Notes: generated from the sequence alone by a model not told the origin. A DNA stretch of 64,000 bases from Harmonia axyridis (GCF_914767665.1 NC_059502.1:47804531-47868530); one strand, 5' to 3'. Shown: positions 31,546 through 41,616, numbered from the stretch's first letter. Numbers and translations: made by a program.

Positions 31546-33648
31546 CTACGACTGCTCAACTTGTGGAAATTCTTTCTGTATATGTGATCCATCCAATTCT
31601 CTCCCACCGAACTGGTCATAATGAATCAAATAAGAATAGATGGAGCTGATATTATTTACATCCCTTCTGTAGTTCATCGAACAGGTTTGGCGTTTAATAT
31701 GATACATCTCTAAGAAACATCTTTTTCTTCCACTAACTGCAATTTCTAGGAATTTGGTGGAATCATAATTCATTGGATGATCTTTGTCCCGGGTATGGTC
31801 TGCTAGGGCACAAATCTTACTTGAATTCTTGATGTCGCTCTTGTGTTGAGCAATCCTTCTCTTCAAAAGCTGAGACGTCTGACCAATGTACACCTCACTG
31901 CATATTGAACAAGGAATACAATATACCACACCACGCATGTTATCAACAGTCATCCTATCTTTCACTCGACTGTATAATCTGTCAATTTTAAAATAAGATT
32001 TCTGAATCAACATAATTTCTGTGGTCTTTAGGAGGTTAATTAATGCGTTTGTCATACCATTAATTAGGGGAATAGACAAGTAAAGAATTCTACCCGTGTT
32101 CTCAGTGTCCACAGTGGTGGATGCGCTCCTCTCTCCATTCGTTGGCTGTGTCGAAGGAGTGGTATTATAAATCAATCTGGACAATAACCTTTTTGGGTAT
32201 CCATTCTCTAGCATCAACTGTACCAACAACCTCAGATTCTGCCGCCTTAGACTTGGATGGGCAACCTTTTCTATGCGATTCTTCAATCCTAAAATCATGT
32301 TTACCTTTTGTCCATGTGAATGATTAGAAAAATAGTGTATGTATCTCCCTGAACTTGTTGGTTTTCGGTACCAATCCAGAATCAGCCTATTTTCCAGTGT
32401 TCGAATCACCCTTGTATCCAGGAATGGGACTCCATTCGCTGTTTCTTCCTCCAAAGTAAACTGTATACTTTCATGTTCACTGTTAAACCTGTCTAGAACG
32501 AAAGCAACCTGGTCTTTAGGTACAGCACATATTAGATCATCGACATATTTCTTGATGAAAGGAATGTGAAAAGGAATACTAACAAGAATGCCGTCCAGAA
32601 GGAAATCCATTACTAATTCAGCAATGGATGGACTGAATTTGGAACCCATAGGGGAACCGAGCACCTGCTTGAAGAACCTACCATTAAAAAGAAAATAGTT
32701 TGAAGAAAACAGGAACTTGATGGCATGGATGAATTCTTCTTTTGGTAGACTTGTGCGGTTTCTGATAGTATCCCACTTGTTCTCAACAGCTGAAACTGCC
32801 AACTCGACAGGAATGTTGGTGAAAAGAGATACAACGTCCAGGCTGATCAGGACATAATCAACAGGTAACTGGAAATCATTCACATACTGGGCAAAAGCAA
32901 AGGAATCTTCAATAAAATATCTACTTCTGGTAGAAGAAAGATATTTAGACAGGATGTCTGAAACAAAAACTGACAGTTTGGATGTGGGGGTGCTGACAGA
33001 TGATATTATTGGTCTCAAGGCAAGAATGGGTTTGTGGATTTTTGGTAAACCGTAGAATCTAGCTGGAACTGAATTGTAAATGTACAGTGATTTACCTTGT
33101 ATTTGTGTTATGTGGCCCTCACTTACCCATCGTTTAATCAATGCATTACATTTACCTTGTATTGTAACGGTTGGATCTCTGTTAGTAAGAAGTTGGTAAT
33201 ATTGTTCATTAAGTAAAATTTTGTTGGAGAGCTCTATGTACTGATCCTTATCCATCAAAACCGTAACATTGCCTTTATCAGCCCGTAACACAAGCAATTC
33301 TTGATGTTCACTTAGGTATCTCTTACAGTGGTAAAATTCTCTCTGGAAAATATTATTAGTCCTTTTTCCAGGTTTGATGTAGTTTGTGATAATATTAACA
33401 GCTTGGGAACGTTTGATGTTCTTTCCCTCATCTGACAGTCTATCATTAAGATCAATAATGCTCTCTACATCTGACAACAGCCCCGACATGGAAACCTCCC
33501 CAAAAGGAATATCAATGCCGAATTTGGGGCCCAGTGCTAGAAATTTCAATATTCTATCTGGTACAATAACAGTACTAACATTCTTAATCCACCTTTCCTG
33601 TGGTTCTACTCTCTTTAGAAGTTCATCCGATAGAGCTCTCACCTTCAT
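31546..33648 (-). CDS. PLE reverse transcriptase-GIY-YIG protein (family A)
   Basis: 700 residues. RADKGNVTV (122-130) opens the RT; YGLPKIHKP (199-207), SLDVVSLFTNIP (motif A, 269-280), GSPMGSKFSP (motif B, 331-340) and KKYVDDL (motif C, 366-372) follow, then FLDTRV and LDWYRKPT. The C-terminal GIY-YIG endonuclease starts at GVVYCIPC (573-580) with YIGQT (587-591) and a conserved R and H downstream. PLE proteins reverse-transcribe their RNA at a nick made by this nuclease. The true ORF starts at 34071; an in-frame TGA separates the two parts, so the ATG at 33648 is probably not the natural start. Confidence 0.9.
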   Translation of the reverse strand: MKVRALSDELLKRVEPQERWIKNVSTVIVPDRILKFLALGPKFGIDIPFGEVSMSGLLSDVESIIDLNDRLSDEGKNIKRSQAVNIITNYIKPGKRTNNIFQREFYHCKRYLSEHQELLVLRADKGNVTVLMDKDQYIELSNKILLNEQYYQLLTNRDPTVTIQGKCNALIKRWVSEGHITQIQGKSLYIYNSVPARFYGLPKIHKPILALRPIISSVSTPTSKLSVFVSDILSKYLSSTRSRYFIEDSFAFAQYVNDFQLPVDYVLISLDVVSLFTNIPVELAVSAVENKWDTIRNRTSLPKEEFIHAIKFLFSSNYFLFNGRFFKQVLGSPMGSKFSPSIAELVMDFLLDGILVSIPFHIPFIKKYVDDLICAVPKDQVAFVLDRFNSEHESIQFTLEEETANGVPFLDTRVIRTLENRLILDWYRKPTSSGRYIHYFSNHSHGQKVNMILGLKNRIEKVAHPSLRRQNLRLLVQLMLENGYPKRLLSRLIYNTTPSTQPTNGERSASTTVDTENTGRILYLSIPLINGMTNALINLLKTTEIMLIQKSYFKIDRLYSRVKDRMTVDNMRGVVYCIPCSICSEVYIGQTSQLLKRRIAQHKSDIKNSSKICALADHTRDKDHPMNYDSTKFLEIAVSGRKRCFLEMYHIKRQTCSMNYRRDVNNISSIYSYLIHYDQFGGRELDGSHIQKEFPQVEQS

Positions 33649-33654
33649 CAGATT

Positions 33655-34071
33655 TCACTCCCTGATAGTAGCAAATTCTCTTCTGTACCTTCTGGACTGG
33701 TAAGTTTCAAAACGACTTAGCATCTCTGGTGGAAGCAACCCCTCCAAGATCTGCCACAACCTGGAAGAATCACACTCCATTCTTCCTATCCTGGTCACAG
33801 TCACAGTGATCTCAAATTGAAGAACGAGACGTCTTGATTTCTCCAACATAGCCTGAACCTTTTTGGACGAACCTGAATCACTTGCTGAGCTGAACAAATA
33901 ATTCATATTGTTGGAAATATGTTTTGGAAGTAAACCCTGTCTTTTGCATTCCAAAAGGAACACTCTTCGGTTTCTATAAGATGCCAGTTTCATATTGTAT
34001 GAAGACCATGACTTCAATGCTTCATATGCTACTCTTCCATAGTTGTTTCTCACTTCTGCATAAAACCCCAT
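33655..34071 (-). CDS. PLE N-terminal region (family A), before an in-frame stop
   Basis: 138 residues starting MGFYAEVR, equivalent to MGFYQDIS in family B, so the ATG at 34071 is the likely start. It shares LECKRQGLLPKHIS and a coiled-coil-like basic segment with family B. The TGA at 33655-33657 falls where family B has a sense codon, and the frame continues directly into the 700-residue ORF. Without that stop the protein would be about 840 residues. Confidence 0.8.
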   Translation of the reverse strand: MGFYAEVRNNYGRVAYEALKSWSSYNMKLASYRNRRVFLLECKRQGLLPKHISNNMNYLFSSASDSGSSKKVQAMLEKSRRLVLQFEITVTVTRIGRMECDSSRLWQILEGLLPPEMLSRFETYQSRRYRREFATIRE

Positions 34072-34080
34072 GCTTAATTA

Positions 34081-34550
34081 TCAACAATTTTAATTCCCAA
34101 TATACAACAATAGTTATAAGTTAGATAAGGGGTGTGGGAAAATTGATAAGTGTTATAATGTCACTCTTCTTTATTTCATTTAGTCGACGTTTCGATCCCG
34201 ATGGGGACCTTCTTCAGGACTCTACAATAGCAATAGAAAACAGTCAAAATAAGGCAATCACAAAACATGTAAAAATAGTATATACCGAAATACAGAGTTG
34301 TAAAGATCTTATTTGAACACAAATCAATAGCTCTCAAGAAAGCAACTAACAAGAACATCAACAACTTCAACGAAAAAAGATCTGATACTTCGTTAGTAAA
34401 GGAGTAGAAATCAATTATAATAAGTAAATAAGGTAAACAGAATAATCAACAAAATGAGAGGTTGTCAAAAATGTTGTCAACCAGACTTGCCACAGAATAC
34501 ACGCACATGACAGATGAAACATAGAGTAGCATTAAATCACATCGGTCGCA

Positions 34551-34552
<2 letters not shown>
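34081..34552 (-). repeat. Family A PLE terminal repeat, 5' copy
   Basis: Direct copy of 30958-31440. It lies directly upstream of the start codon at 34071 and abuts the (TA)n tract at 34553. Confidence 0.9.
34182..34221 (-). ncRNA. Hammerhead ribozyme (family A)
   Basis: Identical in core and helix II to the copy at 17245-17284: CTGAAGA, GGTCCC-CATC-GGGATC, GAAA, CGTC, with helix I AGTC/GACT. Confidence 0.85.

Positions 34553-34591
<39 letters not shown>
34553..34591. repeat. (TA)n microsatellite between two PLEs
   Basis: TA run of about 39 bp that separates the 5' end of family A from the 3' end of family B. Confidence 0.97.
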
Positions 34592-34600
<9 letters not shown>

Positions 34601-34653
34601 ATTTCTAATGGAATCGACCAAGGTTTACACCAAAAAAATACTCTGTTTTCTTT

Positions 34654-34691
34654 GCCGAGCTTTCGGATTTTATTCAATCCATCCTCAGGGC
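34654..34691 (-). ncRNA. Hammerhead ribozyme (family B)
   Basis: The minus strand reads GCC (helix I), CTGAGGA, T, helix II GGATT-GAATAA-AATCC, GAAA, GCTC with cleavage predicted after C, and GGC. The helix III region is the palindrome AGCT, different from ACGT in family A but of the same dimer-ready type. Confidence 0.82.
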
Positions 34692-35101
34692 TTCTACAAG
34701 ATATCAACAAAAATTATCAGTTACAATAAAAAGAAAAAATAAACATAAAACTGTCACAATGGTACATAGAGTCATCGATAAAACTTGATTAAAATGAAAA
34801 ACAAAAACAATTGAAAACATACTCACTGAAATCGAGGTTAAGGTGTCAACAAATATAAACTAATCATCAAGTAATTCATAAATCTAACAAAAATAAAAAT
34901 ATTTCAGGAATCTCAAAGTGACAACTGGGTATCTTATGTCGATAAAGGTCAATATTTTAATGTGGAATATAGAATGAAATAAGATGGTGGTATTTGCACA
35001 TGCGTTTAAATCATTCAATTTAGACAGAAGATAAAAATCAAGGAGACAAGGCATCAAACAATGGGTACAAGAGAGATGGTGGGTTTTGTTCACAAATTTT
35101 A

Positions 35102-36883
35102 TTATTCATCAATAGGTCCATCATAGAAATTTTTCTCTCGGTTTGGGTATGTTAACAAATATGTGTAGATATTGCTAAGATTTTGCGTGTCAGATTTACT
35201 GTTAATTGCTTCTTCTTCCTCATTGATATGGATCATCTCTAATATAATTCTTTTATTGTAATTCCGTTCTTTATCAATTATCTCTACATTGTCAAAAAGA
35301 AATTTATGATTTTGTTCTAATGAGTTCTTTGTTAAGGCACACCTTTTGTTCTTTTTATTTATGTCGCTCTTGTGAAGTGATATTCGATTTTTCAACAATT
35401 GAGATGTCTGACCTACATAACCACGCGAACAATCTTCACACTGTATTCTATAAATTACATTTGAATGCAACATAGTTGGAATGGTATCTTTCAGCCTACT
35501 ATACAGTCTCTTAACAGTTTTGTAATTATATACTGCTATTTTCACATCTTCTCTACTCAAACATTTTTTTATTTTACAAGTTAAACCTTTAATATTAACA
35601 ATACTACCAAACTTAATTTCAACCCCATCTGTGTCCGTAGATCTAAGTACCTGGGGAGGGCGGTCGTTGTCGTCTATATGGTTAACATTCGCTGACGAAT
35701 AGAGTAGCTTGGAAATCATTTTTCTTGGGTACCCATTTTCAACAAAAATATTAAAAAGTTTGTCAATGGAGCGTTTCAAAAATCTGGGATGGCATATTTT
35801 GTTCACCCTATTTTTCATTTCTTTTATACAATTTATTTTCATTTGTACAGGGTGGTCAGATTTGAAATGTATTAATTTATCTGAAGCAGTTTGCTTTCTA
35901 TGCCAGTCAAGATGTACAGTATTATCAATTCTGTAGAGTCTCGTATCTAAAAAACTAACAGAATTATTTTCGTCCTCAAACTCTATTGTAAACTGTATAT
36001 GCGGATTGTAACTATTGAACTGTTCCAATATAATTTCAACGTCTTGTTTGTGCAAGGCTACAATAAGATCATCAACAAATTTTTTGATGAAGGCGATTTT
36101 GTGTCTCAACTTTGGAACACACATATCTAATGCATGATCCATGACATACTGAGCCAATATTGGGCTGATTTTCGAGCCCATGGCGCATCCAAATATTTGA
36201 ATATAATACTGATTGTCAAATGAGAAATAATTGTTCCGAAGTATGAACCTGATAACTTCAAAAAATAGATCTTTAGGAATGTCACAGTTTCTAGAAATAC
36301 TACCCCATCTCTGATTAAGGACATCTACTACAACTTCCTCACATAGGTTGCCAAACAGGTTGACAACATCTAAAGAAATGAGGACATAATCCTCCTCTAA
36401 CCTGAAATTATTGACAAATGTAGCAAATTCGAATGTATCTTTTATAAAGTACTCATTTTCTCTATCATAAGTTTGGGTTAACACTTCTGTCATAAACATA
36501 GATATATTGCTGGTTGGACTGTTTATACTTGATACTATAGGACGCAAAGGACAATCACGTTTGTGCAATTTGGGATTGCCATAGATTTTAGGACAAACTG
36601 AATTATAGGATTTCAGAGCTTTTGCCCTTTCTGCACTCAGAATATTTAGGTCTTGTAACTTTTTGATATAATTATTACTTTTAGTTTGCAATGTTAAAGT
36701 TGGATCTTTTCGGAGTGTTCGAAAACTCTCTGAATTTACTATTTCATACATTTTTTGTTTGTAAGTTTCGCGTTCTATTATCACTGTTACGGAACCCTTA
36801 TCGCTGTTGAGGACTAACAAATTTTCATTGTTTTTTAAAAGATCTTGTCTCGTTATAAATTCTATCGGTATATGTTTTTGCAC
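35102..36883 (-). CDS. PLE RT and GIY-YIG endonuclease (family B, minus copy)
   Basis: 593 residues. NSDKGSVTV (26-34) opens the RT; NPKLHKRDCPLRPI (103-116), SLDVVNLFGNL (motif A, 170-180), GCAMGSKISP (motif B, 232-241) and KKFVDDL (motif C, 267-273) follow, then FLDTRL and LDWHRKQT. GIY-YIG: NVIYRIQCEDC (475-485), YVGQTSQ (489-495), then R and H. The start is inside the preceding frame; homology shows that the two frames form one protein and that a +1 shift is needed within 36825-36883. Confidence 0.9.
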   Translation of the reverse strand: MQKHIPIEFITRQDLLKNNENLLVLNSDKGSVTVIIERETYKQKMYEIVNSESFRTLRKDPTLTLQTKSNNYIKKLQDLNILSAERAKALKSYNSVCPKIYGNPKLHKRDCPLRPIVSSINSPTSNISMFMTEVLTQTYDRENEYFIKDTFEFATFVNNFRLEEDYVLISLDVVNLFGNLCEEVVVDVLNQRWGSISRNCDIPKDLFFEVIRFILRNNYFSFDNQYYIQIFGCAMGSKISPILAQYVMDHALDMCVPKLRHKIAFIKKFVDDLIVALHKQDVEIILEQFNSYNPHIQFTIEFEDENNSVSFLDTRLYRIDNTVHLDWHRKQTASDKLIHFKSDHPVQMKINCIKEMKNRVNKICHPRFLKRSIDKLFNIFVENGYPRKMISKLLYSSANVNHIDDNDRPPQVLRSTDTDGVEIKFGSIVNIKGLTCKIKKCLSREDVKIAVYNYKTVKRLYSRLKDTIPTMLHSNVIYRIQCEDCSRGYVGQTSQLLKNRISLHKSDINKKNKRCALTKNSLEQNHKFLFDNVEIIDKERNYNKRIILEMIHINEEEEAINSKSDTQNLSNIYTYLLTYPNREKNFYDGPIDE

Positions 36884-37592
36884 CCTTATTATTATGAATG
36901 TGATTCGTTATGATACTGGCTATTTTAGATCTCAAAAGATCGCGGTTAGTATTCTGAGTTTTTTGAAGGATGTCTTCAACATCAGCAATCAACTTATTCA
37001 CAGGAATGTCCTTAGTTGAAATTTGTAGGCTGAATTTTGAACTCAATGAGAGAAGTGTTTTAACATTATTTGGTATATCAACTCTAGAGAGATTTTTAAA
37101 CCACTTTTCATGTGTTACTAATCTATTTAAATTTGTGTTATGTAATCTCTCAACTTTGGCTAAATTTGAATGCCTAATTTTGTGAAATTTTTTGTTGAAA
37201 CCTACTTTTTGTCTACGTTTGAATTCATCTAGTATTGTTCTTGGAAGTTCATTTGTTAATTGATTCATTATGTGTCTGTTAGATTTTTCCAAAAATTGAA
37301 TCTTATAATTAATATAATCTATTTCTAATCTTATGATTTTTAGTCTAATATTTTTGTTCAATTCATCCAACTTTCTATTAAATTTACGACTACTGCTAAT
37401 CTCAAATAAACCCATAATACTATTGATGTTTGAGCTGATATGTTTAGGTACAATACCTTGTCTCTTACATTCTGATAAAAATATACGTCTATTATAAGCC
37501 GACGCCAACTTGCCCCTCTGTGAACTCCATTTTTTAAGGTGTTGTGCTACTTCCTCTGAATATCCTGTAGATATGTCCTGATAAAATCCCAT
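36825..37592 (-). CDS. PLE N-terminal region (family B, minus copy)
   Basis: 255 residues starting MGFYQDISTG. It has SECKRQGIVPKHIS and a long basic, helix-rich region (FNRKLDELNKNIRLKIIRL), then HEKWFKNLSRVDIPNNVK, equivalent to QERWIKNVSTVIVPDRIL in family A. It stops after RSFKKQ at an A6 run, 59 bp into the overlap with the RT frame. In family A the same junction is a single frame. Confidence 0.85.
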   Translation of the reverse strand: MGFYQDISTGYSEEVAQHLKKWSSQRGKLASAYNRRIFLSECKRQGIVPKHISSNINSIMGLFEISSSRKFNRKLDELNKNIRLKIIRLEIDYINYKIQFLEKSNRHIMNQLTNELPRTILDEFKRRQKVGFNKKFHKIRHSNLAKVERLHNTNLNRLVTHEKWFKNLSRVDIPNNVKTLLSLSSKFSLQISTKDIPVNKLIADVEDILQKTQNTNRDLLRSKIASIITNHIHNNKGAKTYTDRIYNETRSFKKQ

Positions 37593-37692
37593 ATTGATTA
37601 CAACTTAGATGCAGTAATGGTCGTGATTTATACAGAATGTTTTCTAATGGAATCGACCAAGGTTTACACCAAAAAAATACTCTGTTTTCTTT

Positions 37693-37730
37693 GCCGAGCT
37701 TTCGGATTTTATTCAATCCATCCTCAGGGC
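37693..37730 (-). ncRNA. Hammerhead ribozyme (family B)
   Basis: Same sequence as 34654-34691, within the upstream terminal repeat of the minus copy. Confidence 0.82.
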
Positions 37731-38539
37731 TTCTACAAGATATCAACAAAAATTATCAGTTACAATAAAAAGAAAAAATAAACATAAAACTGTCACAATG
37801 GTACATACAGTCATCGATAAAACTTGATTAAAATGAAAAACAAAAACAATTGAAAACATACTCACTGAAATCGAGGTTAAGGTGTCAACAAATATAAACT
37901 AATCATCAAGTAATTCATAAATCTAACAAAAATAAAAATATTTCAGGAATCTCAAAGTGACAACTGGGTATCTTATGTCGATAAAGGTCAATATTTTAAT
38001 GTGGAATATAGAATGAAATAAGATGGTGGTATTTGCACATGCGTTTAAATCATTCAATTTAGACAGAAGATAAAAATCAAGGAGACAAGGCATCAAACAA
38101 TGGGTACAAGAGAGATGGTGGGTTTTGTTCACAAATTTTATTATTCATCAATAGGTCCATCATAGAAATTTTTCTCTTGCCTTGTCTCCTTGATTTTTAT
38201 CTTCTGTCTAAATTGAATGATTTAAACGCATGTGCAAATACCACCATCTTATTTCATTCTATATTCCACATTAAAATATTGACCTTTATCGACATAAGAT
38301 ACCCAGTTGTCACTTTGAGATTCCTGAAATATTTTTATTTTTGTTAGATTTATGAATTACTTGATGATTAGTTTATATTTGTTGACACCTTAACCTCGAT
38401 TTCAGTGAGTATGTTTTCAATTGTTTTTGTTTTTCATTTTAATCAAGTTTTATCGATGACTGTATGTACCATTGTGACAGTTTTATGTTTATTTTTTCTT
38501 TTTATTGTAACTGATAATTTTTGTTGATATCTTGTAGAA

Positions 38540-38577
38540 GCCCTGAGGATGGATTGAATAAAATCCGAAAGCTCGGC
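38540..38577 (+). ncRNA. Hammerhead ribozyme (family B)
   Basis: GCC 38540-38542, CTGAGGA 38543-38549, unpaired T, GGATT 38551-38555, loop GAATAA, AATCC 38562-38566, GAAA 38567-38570, GCTC, GGC 38575-38577. Helix I has only three pairs. Confidence 0.82.
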
Positions 38578-38677
38578 AAAGAAAACAGAGTATTTTTTTG
38601 GTGTAAACCTTGGTCGATTCCATTAGAAATCATTCTGTATAAATCACGACCATTACTGCATCTAAGTTGTAATCAAT

Positions 38678-39445
38678 ATGGGATTTTATCAGGACATATC
38701 TACAGGATATTCAGAGGAAGTAGCACAACACCTTAAAAAATGGAGTTCACAGAGGGGCAAGTTGGCGTCGGCTTATAATAGACGTATATTTTTATTAGAA
38801 TGTAAGAGACAAGGTATTGTACCTAAACATATCAGCTCAAACATCAATAGTATTATGGGTTTATTTGAGATTAGCAGTAGTCGTAAATTTAATAGAAAGT
38901 TGGATGAATTGAACAAAAATATTAGACTAAAAATCATAAGATTAGAAATAGATTATATTAATTATAAGATTCAATTTTTGGAAAAATCTAACAGACACAT
39001 AATGAATCAATTAACAAATGAACTTCCAAGAACAATACTAGATGAATTCAAACGTAGACAAAAAGTAGGTTTCAACAAAAAATTTCACAAAATTAGGCAG
39101 TCAAATTTAGCCAAAGTTGAGAGATTACATAACACAAATTTAAATAGATTATTAACACATGAAAAGTGGTTTAAAAATCTCTCTAGAGTTGATATACCAA
39201 ATAATGTTAAAACACTTCTCTCATTGAGTTCAAAATTCAGCCTACAAATTTCAACTAAGGACATTCCTGTGAATAAGTTGATTGCTGATGTTGAAGACAT
39301 CCTTCAAAAAACTCAGAATACTAACCGCGATCTTTTGAGATCTAAAATAGCCAGTATCATAACGAATCACATTCATAATAATAAGGGTGCAAAAACATAT
39401 ACCGATAGAATTTATAACGAGACAAGATCTTTTAAAAAACAATGA
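38678..39445 (+). CDS. PLE N-terminal region (family B, plus copy)
   Basis: 255 residues, differing from the minus copy at about three positions (LLECK for LSECK, IRQ for IRH, RLL for RLV). It has the same start MGFYQDIS and the same end at the A6 run before a TGA. Confidence 0.85.
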   Translation: MGFYQDISTGYSEEVAQHLKKWSSQRGKLASAYNRRIFLLECKRQGIVPKHISSNINSIMGLFEISSSRKFNRKLDELNKNIRLKIIRLEIDYINYKIQFLEKSNRHIMNQLTNELPRTILDEFKRRQKVGFNKKFHKIRQSNLAKVERLHNTNLNRLLTHEKWFKNLSRVDIPNNVKTLLSLSSKFSLQISTKDIPVNKLIADVEDILQKTQNTNRDLLRSKIASIITNHIHNNKGAKTYTDRIYNETRSFKKQ

Positions 39446-41168
39446 AAATTTGTTAGTCCTCAACAGCGATAAGGGTTCCGTAACAGTGATAATAGAACGC
39501 GAAACTTACAAACAAAAAATGTATGAAATAGTAAATTCAGAGAGTTTTCGAACACTCCGAAAAGATCCAACTTTAACATTGCAAACTAAAAGTAATAATT
39601 ATATCAAAAAGTTACAAGACCTAAATATTCTGAGTGCAGAAAGGGCAAAAGCTCTGAAATCCTATAATTCAGTTTGTCCTAAAATCTATGGCAATCCCAA
39701 ATTGCACAAACGTGATTGTCCTTTGCGTCCTATAGTGTCAAGTATAAACAGTCCAACCAGCAATATATCTATGTTTATGACAGAAGTGTTAACCCAAACT
39801 TATGATAGAGAAAATGAGTACTTTATAAAAGATACATTCGAATTTGCTACATTTGTCAATAATTTCAGGTTAGAGGAGGATTATGTCCTCATTTCTTTAG
39901 ATGTTGTCAACCTGTTTGGCAACCTATGTGAGGAAGTTGTAGTAGATGTCCTTAATCAGAGATGGGGTAGTATTTCTAGAAACTGTGACATTCCTAAAGA
40001 TCTATTTTTTGAAATTATCAGGTTCATACTTCGGAACAATTATTTCTCATTTGACAATCAGTATTATATTCAAATATTTGGATGCGCCATGGGCTCGAAA
40101 ATCAGCCCAATATTGGCTCAGTATGTCATGGATCATGCATTAGATATGTGTGTTCCAAAGTTGAGACACAAAATCGCCTTCATCAAAAAATTTGTTGATG
40201 ATCTTATTGTAGCCTTGCACAAACAAGACGTTGAAATTATATTGGAACAGTTCAATAGTTACAATCCGCATATACAGTTTACAATAGAGTTTGAGGACGA
40301 AAATAATTCTGTTAGTTTTTTAGATACGAGACTCTACAGAAATGATAATACTGTACATCTTGACTGGCATAGAAAGCAAACTGCTTCAGATAAATTAATA
40401 CATTTCAAATCTGACCACCCTGTACAAATGAAAATAAATTGTATAAAAGAAATGAAAAATAGGGTGAACAAAATATGCCATCCCAGATTTTTGAAACGCT
40501 CCATTGACAAACTTTTTAATATTTTTGTTGAAAATGGGTACCCAAGAAAAATGATTTCCAAGCTACTCTATTCGTCAGCGAATGTTAACCATATAGACGA
40601 CAACGACCGCCCTCCCCAGGTACTTAGATCTACGGACACAGATGGGGTTGAAATTAAGTTTGGTAGTATTGTTAATATTAAAGGTTTAACTTGTAAAATA
40701 AAAAAATGTTTGAGTAGAGAAGATGTGAAAATAGCAGTATATAATTACAAAACTGTTAAGAGACTGTATAGTAGGCTGAAAGATACCATTCCAACTATGT
40801 TGCATTCAAATGTAATTTATAGAATACAGTGTGAAGATTGTTCGCGTGGTTATGTAGGTCAGACATCTCAATTGTTGAAAAATCGAATATCACTTCACAA
40901 GAGCGACATAAATAAAAAGAACAAAAGGTGTGCCTTAACAAAGCACTCATTAGAACAAAATCATAAATTTCTTTTTGACAATGTAGAGATAATTGATAAA
41001 GAACGGAATTACAATAAAAGAATTATATTAGAGATGATCCATATCAATGAGGAAGAAGAAGCAATTAACAGTAAATCTGACACGCAAAATCTTAGCAATA
41101 TCTACACATATTTGTTAACATACCCAAACCGAGAGAAAAATTTCTATGATGGACCTATTGATGAATAA
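39387..41168 (+). CDS. PLE RT and GIY-YIG endonuclease (family B, plus copy)
   Basis: 593 residues with all RT motifs (SLDVVNLFGNL, GCAMGSKIS, FVDDL) and the GIY-YIG start (NVIYRIQC, YVGQT) intact. It differs from the minus copy at about three residues (FEI for FEV, YRN for YRI, TKH for TKN). The frame is offset by +1 from the N-terminal frame, with a 59-bp overlap. Both copies share the offset, so it predates their duplication or is functional. Confidence 0.9.
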   Translation: MQKHIPIEFITRQDLLKNNENLLVLNSDKGSVTVIIERETYKQKMYEIVNSESFRTLRKDPTLTLQTKSNNYIKKLQDLNILSAERAKALKSYNSVCPKIYGNPKLHKRDCPLRPIVSSINSPTSNISMFMTEVLTQTYDRENEYFIKDTFEFATFVNNFRLEEDYVLISLDVVNLFGNLCEEVVVDVLNQRWGSISRNCDIPKDLFFEIIRFILRNNYFSFDNQYYIQIFGCAMGSKISPILAQYVMDHALDMCVPKLRHKIAFIKKFVDDLIVALHKQDVEIILEQFNSYNPHIQFTIEFEDENNSVSFLDTRLYRNDNTVHLDWHRKQTASDKLIHFKSDHPVQMKINCIKEMKNRVNKICHPRFLKRSIDKLFNIFVENGYPRKMISKLLYSSANVNHIDDNDRPPQVLRSTDTDGVEIKFGSIVNIKGLTCKIKKCLSREDVKIAVYNYKTVKRLYSRLKDTIPTMLHSNVIYRIQCEDCSRGYVGQTSQLLKNRISLHKSDINKKNKRCALTKHSLEQNHKFLFDNVEIIDKERNYNKRIILEMIHINEEEEAINSKSDTQNLSNIYTYLLTYPNREKNFYDGPIDE

Positions 41169-41578
41169 TAAAATTTGTGAACAAAACCCACCATCTCTCT
41201 TGTACCCATTGTTTGATGCCTTGTCTCCTTGATTTTTATCTTCTGTCTAAATTGAATGATTTAAACGCATGTGCAAATACCACCATCTTATTTCATTCTA
41301 TATTCCACATTAAAATATTGACCTTTATCGACATAAGATACCCAGTTGTCACTTTGAGATTCCTGAAATATTTTTATTTTTGTTAGATTTATGAATTACT
41401 TGATGATTAGTTTATATTTGTTGACACCTTAACCTCGATTTCAGTGAGTATGTTTTCAATTGTTTTTGTTTTTCATTTTAATCAAGTTTTATCGATGACT
41501 GTATGTACCATTGTGACAGTTTTATGTTTATTTTTTCTTTTTATTGTAACTGATAATTTTTGTTGATATCTTGTAGAA

Positions 41579-41616
41579 GCCCTGAGGATGGATTGAATAA
41601 AATCCGAAAGCTCGGC
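41579..41616 (+). ncRNA. Hammerhead ribozyme (family B)
   Basis: Identical to 38540-38577, located in the downstream terminal repeat of the plus copy. Confidence 0.82.

Larger units (their letters stand above)
30958..34552 (-). mobile_element. Penelope-like element, family A, nearly intact
   Basis: Direct terminal repeats (30958-31440 and 34081-34552) enclose one long ORF on the minus strand. (TA)n lies at both outer edges. Each terminal repeat has an intact hammerhead core. The only lesion I see in the coding region is one in-frame TGA at 33655-33657. Confidence 0.88.
34592..38178 (-). mobile_element. Penelope-like element, family B, minus-strand copy
   Basis: Terminal repeats at about 34592-35100 and 37630-38178 enclose a two-frame ORF. 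The 5' repeat starts with the codons for the end of a PLE ORF (NFYDGPIDE, 38150-38178), so it derives from a partial upstream tandem copy, a known PLE feature. It is nearly identical, in inverse, to 38179-41706. Confidence 0.88.

Noticed and set aside
35709..36324. Antisense frames within the PLE ORFs, repeated in both copies
   Set aside because: They are duplicated only because the PLE copies are identical; they are overlapping shadows.
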